Source: Hyphomonas sp.
Lineage (GTDB): Bacteria; Pseudomonadota; Alphaproteobacteria; Caulobacterales; Hyphomonadaceae
NCBI GenBank assembly: GCA_029287305.1
Contig: JARFRJ010000042.1
Span: 1-9,858 of the forward strand
Direction of reading: 5' to 3'
DNA: 9,858 nt
Shown: positions 6,784-9,858 of the stretch, piece after piece
Layout of the letters: every line of letters begins with the position of its first letter
How positions within the stretch are numbered: position 1 is the first letter of the stretch
Notes under the pieces: model-generated
The model's input: only the letters and a program-made list of their open reading frames with translations
Databases searched by the model: none
Told to the model about the DNA's origin: nothing
Position numbers and translations under genes: made by a program

Positions 6784-8203
6784 CACCGAGCACCCATGTA
6801 TCCTTTGTGCCGCCGCCTTGGCTGGAATTGACGATTAGGGAGCCTTTTTTCATCGCGACCCGGGTTAACCCGCCGGGCACGACATCAATGCTTTTGGGAG
6901 AGACCAGAACAAAGGGCCGTAAATCCACATGGCGCGGCGCTAGGCCCGCTTTTGTCAATATCGGGACAGTTGAGAGCGCCAAAGTAGGCTGTGCAATATA
7001 ATTGCCCGGCTTGGCTTCCAATTTTTTGCGGAAGGCGGCAATTTCGCCTCGGCTGGCCGCAGGCCCGACCAGCATGCCATAGCCGCCTGAGCCATGCACC
7101 TCCTTGACCACAAGCTCGCTGAGATTATCGAGCACATATTTCAAGGCTTCCGGTTCGGCGCAGCGCCAAGTTTCGACATTTTTCAAAAGCGGTTTTTGTC
7201 CCGTATAAAATTCCACAATATCCGGCATATAGGAATAGAGCGCCTTATCATCGGCAATCCCGGTCCCCGGCGCATTGGCCAGCGTGATCCCACCTGCCCG
7301 ATAGACATCAAAAATACCCGCCACCCCCAGCAGGGAGTCCGGATTGAAGTTTAACGGGTCAAGATAAGCATCATCCACACGGCGATATAGGATATCAATC
7401 GGCTCATAACCGCAAGTTGTCCGCATGGCAACGCGGCCCTCGCGCAAGGTCAAATCCTGACTTTCGACAAGCTCGACCCCCATTTGATCTGCTAGATAAG
7501 CATGTTCATAATAGGCAGAATTATGGATGCCCGGCGTTAAAATCGCAATGGTCGGTTTTCCCGAACATGCTGGCGGCGCGGCAGCGGCAAGGGATTTACG
7601 CAGCAATTTTGGATAATCGCTCACCGTTTCAATGCCGACACGGGAGAACAGTTCGGGGAATATTTTCAGCATCGTTTCGCGGTTTTCCAACATATAGGAA
7701 ACCCCCGACGGCGTGCGCGCATTATCTTCCAATACCAGAAATTCTTCCGGCCCGGTTCGGACAAGATCAACGCCCACAATATGTGTATAAATATTCCCCG
7801 GCGGGTTAACGCCGATCATTTGCGCCAAAAAGGCCTCATTATCTGTAATCAGATGCGCTGGTATTCGGCCTGCGCGGAGAATCTCTTGGCGATGGTAAAT
7901 ATCATGCAGAAACGCATTCAGCGCTTTTACGCGTTGTTCGACCCCGCGCCGGATCAGCGTCCATTCCCGGGCGCTTAAAATGCGCGGCAAAAGGTCAAAA
8001 GGGATCAGACGCTCGTCGCCTTCACCCTCGCCATAGACATTGAAGGTGATCCCTGTGCGGCGAAAGAAAGCTTCCGCATCTTCGGCTTTACGCCGCAGGC
8101 GCTTTTCCGGGATTTTGGAAAATAATTGATAATAATCCTGATAGGCCTCTCTGATGGTCTCATCAAAGCCGAACATTTCGTCAAAAAAAGATAGTTTGTC
8201 CAC
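6776..8203 (-). CDS. Circularly permuted ATP-grasp type 2 protein, predicted amide/peptide ligase
   Basis: ATP-grasp enzymes activate a carboxylate as an acyl phosphate and join it to an amine or thiol. From GTG 8203 the protein has 475 residues. An N-terminal region carries VVKEV-independent family blocks GVDLVRTG (about 145-152) and LEDNARTPSG (158-167). The middle has VDDAYLDPLNF and ANAPGTGIADDKALYSY. The C-terminal half has KEVHGSGGYGMLVG (367-380), a glycine-rich nucleotide-binding loop, AQPTLALST (404-412), HVDLRPFV (425-432) and the terminal NSSQGGGTKDTWVL. The order of these blocks matches the circularly permuted ATP-grasp group (DUF404/DUF407). No signal peptide is seen, so it should be cytoplasmic. 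It is the first gene of the cluster, and the alpha-E gene overlaps its stop. The frame is open to TTG 8218, but GAGAGGG six bases before GTG 8203 favours the shorter form. Substrate is unknown. Confidence 0.92.
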   Translation of the reverse strand: MDKLSFFDEMFGFDETIREAYQDYYQLFSKIPEKRLRRKAEDAEAFFRRTGITFNVYGEGEGDERLIPFDLLPRILSAREWTLIRRGVEQRVKALNAFLHDIYHRQEILRAGRIPAHLITDNEAFLAQMIGVNPPGNIYTHIVGVDLVRTGPEEFLVLEDNARTPSGVSYMLENRETMLKIFPELFSRVGIETVSDYPKLLRKSLAAAAPPACSGKPTIAILTPGIHNSAYYEHAYLADQMGVELVESQDLTLREGRVAMRTTCGYEPIDILYRRVDDAYLDPLNFNPDSLLGVAGIFDVYRAGGITLANAPGTGIADDKALYSYMPDIVEFYTGQKPLLKNVETWRCAEPEALKYVLDNLSELVVKEVHGSGGYGMLVGPAASRGEIAAFRKKLEAKPGNYIAQPTLALSTVPILTKAGLAPRHVDLRPFVLVSPKSIDVVPGGLTRVAMKKGSLIVNSSQGGGTKDTWVLGDE

Positions 8204-8209
8204 CCTCGT

Positions 8210-8216
8210 CCCTCTC
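8210..8216 (-). promoter_or_regulatory. Ribosome-binding site deciding the ATP-grasp start
   Basis: GAGAGGG on the minus strand lies six bases before GTG 8203. It overlaps the alternative TTG 8218 start, which has no comparable site of its own. Confidence 0.55.
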
Positions 8217-8236
8217 AACCCGTTCCTGTTCCTGTA

Positions 8237-8255
8237 ACAGAGACACGCCCTCTGT
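8237..8255. repeat. Small inverted repeat in the ATP-grasp leader
   Basis: ACAGAG (8237-8242) and CTCTGT (8250-8255) pair perfectly around a seven-base loop. Next to it GTTCCT is repeated in tandem (8222-8233). On the minus strand these give a hairpin and purine-rich AGGAAC repeats just upstream of the ribosome-binding site. A leader role is possible but unproven. Confidence 0.35.
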
Positions 8256-8286
8256 CTCCCGCTCTCTTTTCAGGCATCCCCTTGCC

Positions 8287-8337
8287 CTTATATATGGTCC
8301 TGTCAGCAAATCCTTACCTGCGGTAAATAGACCTTAC
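8287..8337 (-). promoter_or_regulatory. Candidate promoter/operator region of the Anbu cluster
   Basis: This lies between the crotonase stop and the ATP-grasp gene. On the minus strand TATATAAG (8287-8294) could serve as a -10. Just upstream is the perfect inverted repeat TTACC-TGC-GGTAA (8314-8326), and CCTTAC is repeated directly 20 bases apart (8312-8317 and 8332-8337). No good -35 hexamer is visible at the right spacing. Two helical turns between the repeats would suit a dimeric regulator, but this is inference. Confidence 0.3.
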
Positions 8338-8340
8338 AAC

Positions 8341-9003
8341 CTAAGTCAAATCCGCCGTCATTTTTTTAATCAGGCCAGCGCGTATCTGTCGCTTATTGCC
8401 ATAATAAGCGGCGCCGGGCAGAGCAGCGAGCTGGTGCGCGGCCTGCATCGCCGTCTCCATCAAAAGCTCAGGCACCACGGTTTTATCCAGAAACCCGGCC
8501 ATGACCGCTTCTTGAGGGGAATAGAGATGGCCTTGTATCGTCGCTTCGCTTAGCGCGGTTGGGTTCAGCCGGGCCTTTGGCAAATCAATGCCATAGGGCG
8601 GCAGGACCATGCCGATGGCGGTCTCATTCAATCCAATTTTAAAATCGCCCTCAATGCCGATGCGCGTATCCCCGCTTAGCAGCATAAGCGCGCCAGCTGC
8701 GATGGCGTGACCTGTACAGGCCATGACAATGGGCCGTCGGTTTGAGACAAGACGTAAACACAGGCGGCCACCCTCTATCACCAGTTCGCGAGCTCTATCT
8801 GGGTTTTCGCGCATGATAGACAGGTCGAACCCGGCGCAAAACCGTCCAGGACGGCCTGAAATAAGGATCGCTTTAGCCTCAGCTTCAGCTTTCCCAATAT
8901 GATCATTCAGTTCAGCCAAAAATTCAAAACTCAAAGCGTTCGCCTTGCCATCGTCAAGAATAAGATGCGCAATATCGCTCTCTTTTTGATATGTGATGCT
9001 CAT
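8341..9003 (-). CDS. Crotonase / enoyl-CoA hydratase family protein
   Basis: The 220-residue protein is a short crotonase-fold enzyme that should act on a CoA thioester in the cytoplasm. The oxyanion-hole segments are RFCAGFDL (54-61) and CTGHAIAAGALMLL (96-109). E127 (in GLNETAIGM) and E153 (in LSEATIQGHLYS) align with the two catalytic glutamates of rat enoyl-CoA hydratase (E144 and E164), so hydratase chemistry is possible. The protein is shorter than the usual 255-265 residues, mostly at the C-terminus, and resembles the compact group of about 220-230 residues annotated only as enoyl-CoA hydratase. GGAG six bases before ATG 9003 supports the start. It is the first minus-strand gene of the block but is separated from the ATP-grasp gene by 137 bases with repeats, so it need not be in the same transcription unit. 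No other beta-oxidation gene is present, and the substrate is unknown. Confidence 0.92.
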   Translation of the reverse strand: MSITYQKESDIAHLILDDGKANALSFEFLAELNDHIGKAEAEAKAILISGRPGRFCAGFDLSIMRENPDRARELVIEGGRLCLRLVSNRRPIVMACTGHAIAAGALMLLSGDTRIGIEGDFKIGLNETAIGMVLPPYGIDLPKARLNPTALSEATIQGHLYSPQEAVMAGFLDKTVVPELLMETAMQAAHQLAALPGAAYYGNKRQIRAGLIKKMTADLT

Positions 9004-9067
9004 TTACCTCTCCATCTTGCACGGCCTGAATTTAAACGCATCCAGCCAGCCTTTGGCAGCTTTTGTC

Positions 9068-9096
9068 TTGACGCTCTGGGCTATCACATTCAATAG
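9068..9096 (+). promoter_or_regulatory. Possible promoter of the VTT-domain gene
   Basis: TTGACG (9068-9073), preceded by TC, fits the alphaproteobacterial -35. The hexamer 17 bases later, CAATAG (9091-9096), is a weak -10. It lies in the 117-base divergent region between the crotonase and VTT genes, where a + strand promoter is expected. Confidence 0.3.
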
Positions 9097-9120
9097 AAGC
9101 ATTATCATGGTGGCGATGCA

Positions 9121-9723
9121 ATGCTAGATATTTTCGGTGACTGGGCCACGGCACACCCTTGGGTGATTTATGTTTTTGCGGCCCTTGGCCCATTTGTCCA
9201 AGAAGATGCAGCGATTTTGAGCGCTGCCGCCGCGTCCGCCGCCGGGGCGGGGTCCCCCCAAGGCCTGTTTATCTCTCTGATTATTGGTCTCAGCTTTAGT
9301 GATTTATGGAAATACTGGCTTGGACGGATCGGCCACAGGACCAAATTTATCCGTAAATTTGCCGCAAATGAGCGGGTTATAGCGGCGCAAGAAAATGTTG
9401 TCAGACGCCTCGGCCTTTCCCTCATTACAGCGCGATTCGTGCCCGGCACCCGGGTACCGCTATATATTGCCTGCGGTATATTCAGGGCCCCTTTCCCGAA
9501 AGTTGCCTTTTTCGTGATCAGCTCGGCAATCGTCTATTCTCTTATCGCCTTTAGCCTGTTTCACCTAATCGGCGAGGTCGCCGGGGACTATATTGAAAGC
9601 TATGCGCCGATTGTCGCGATCAGCCTGATTGTTGTTTTGATTGTCTATTTCTCGATCCTCTATCTCAGGCGTCGGGCCCGGATGAAGACAGAAGAGGATG
9701 ATACGGCCATTGTTGAAGATTGA
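9121..9723 (+). CDS. VTT-domain (DedA/SNARE-associated-like) inner-membrane protein
   Basis: The 200-residue integral membrane protein has hydrophobic stretches at about residues 14-40, 48-60, 124-152 and 162-183, and a charged C-terminal tail (RRRARMKTEEDD) that is probably cytoplasmic. ARFVPGTRVPLY places R105 and R111 with the same six-residue spacing as the essential arginines of E. coli DedA proteins (R130 and R136 in YqjA). E28 in PFVQEDAA could correspond to E39, but the second acidic residue of the LPGD motif is absent, so this belongs to a divergent subgroup. DedA/VTT proteins are implicated in lipid scrambling, undecaprenyl-phosphate recycling and membrane potential maintenance. Which of these applies here cannot be told. 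ATG 9121 is preceded by a weak GGTGG site. The stop overlaps a possible TTG start of the next frame. Confidence 0.88.
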   Translation: MLDIFGDWATAHPWVIYVFAALGPFVQEDAAILSAAAASAAGAGSPQGLFISLIIGLSFSDLWKYWLGRIGHRTKFIRKFAANERVIAAQENVVRRLGLSLITARFVPGTRVPLYIACGIFRAPFPKVAFFVISSAIVYSLIAFSLFHLIGEVAGDYIESYAPIVAISLIVVLIVYFSILYLRRRARMKTEEDDTAIVED

Positions 9724-9858
9724 CTTTACCTAAGCCAGCTTATCCTTTAGAGCGATACCCAATCATTCTTGGCAAAACAGGGCGAAACACTGTGTTCTCC
9801 AATCTATATGCGGCGCTGGAAAAAGCACCAATTGTTCCCGTTATAACGCTGGAATCTT
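9720..9858 (+). CDS. Partial reading frame running off the right edge; perhaps an S49-type peptidase
   Basis: After the VTT stop only one + strand frame stays open to the window end (46 codons). It could start at TTG 9720, overlapping the stop as TTGA, or at an inner GTG at 9792. No convincing ribosome-binding site settles this. The fragment has a basic, Pro-rich start and ends with KAPIVPVITLES, which resembles the segment leading into the first strand of SppA/SohB-like S49 signal-peptide peptidases. That match is short and from memory. A translationally coupled gene is likely, but its family is tentative. Confidence 0.45.
   Translation, partial: MTLPKPAYPLERYPIILGKTGRNTVFSNLYAALEKAPIVPVITLES

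Noticed and set aside
7417..7809. 130-codon + strand open frame inside the ATP-grasp gene
   Set aside because: It is the complement of a well-conserved coding region and its translation shows no recognisable domain or start signal.
8216..8218. TTG as the start of the ATP-grasp gene
   Set aside because: It overlaps the strong GAGAGGG site that serves GTG 8203 and has no site of its own.
8237..8255. Leader hairpin as a riboswitch or terminator
   Set aside because: The stem has only six pairs, no T tract follows, and no known aptamer core is recognisable.

Overview
The window looks like ordinary chromosomal DNA from a Gram-negative alphaproteobacterium. The grounds are a XerD recombinase of chromosomal type, a PagL-like outer-membrane protein that implies lipid A, several Sec signal peptides, and a gene cluster (Anbu, transglutaminase, alpha-E, circularly permuted ATP-grasp) common in that class. 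Base composition looks moderate and even, and I see no insertion sequence, tRNA, rRNA, CRISPR array or prophage gene. I cannot fix the genus.

Layout. The left end (2-2550, + strand) holds the end of a long exported helical protein of unknown function, then xerD. These converge on a block of seven minus-strand genes (2618-9003). In transcription order the block is: a small crotonase, a 137-base gap with repeats, then ATP-grasp, alpha-E, transglutaminase and Anbu spaced like an operon (8-base overlap, then gaps of 15 and 24 bases). After a 165-base gap with a perfect hairpin come a PagL-like outer-membrane protein and a periplasmic SIMPL-domain protein. A 117-base divergent region separates the crotonase from a + strand VTT/DedA-like membrane protein. 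Its stop codon overlaps the possible TTG start of a reading frame that runs off the right edge.

Biology. The centrepiece is the four-gene Anbu cluster. Anbu is a self-compartmentalising Thr peptidase related to proteasome beta subunits and HslV. The ATP-grasp protein is a predicted amide or peptide-bond-forming ligase. The transglutaminase-fold protein is a predicted papain-like amidase or peptidase. Alpha-E is a helical partner of unknown role. The family set is known from comparative genomics, but to my knowledge its substrate and product are not, so this is the part of the window closest to an uncharacterised system. The proteins I predict to be exported or membrane-bound (first gene, PagL-like, SIMPL, VTT) have no proven link to it.

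Most predicted catalytic residues are intact. The exception is the PagL-like protein, which has Asn where the catalytic Glu of Pseudomonas PagL would align. Several start codons were moved from the longest possible frame, using ribosome-binding sites and signal-peptide position.
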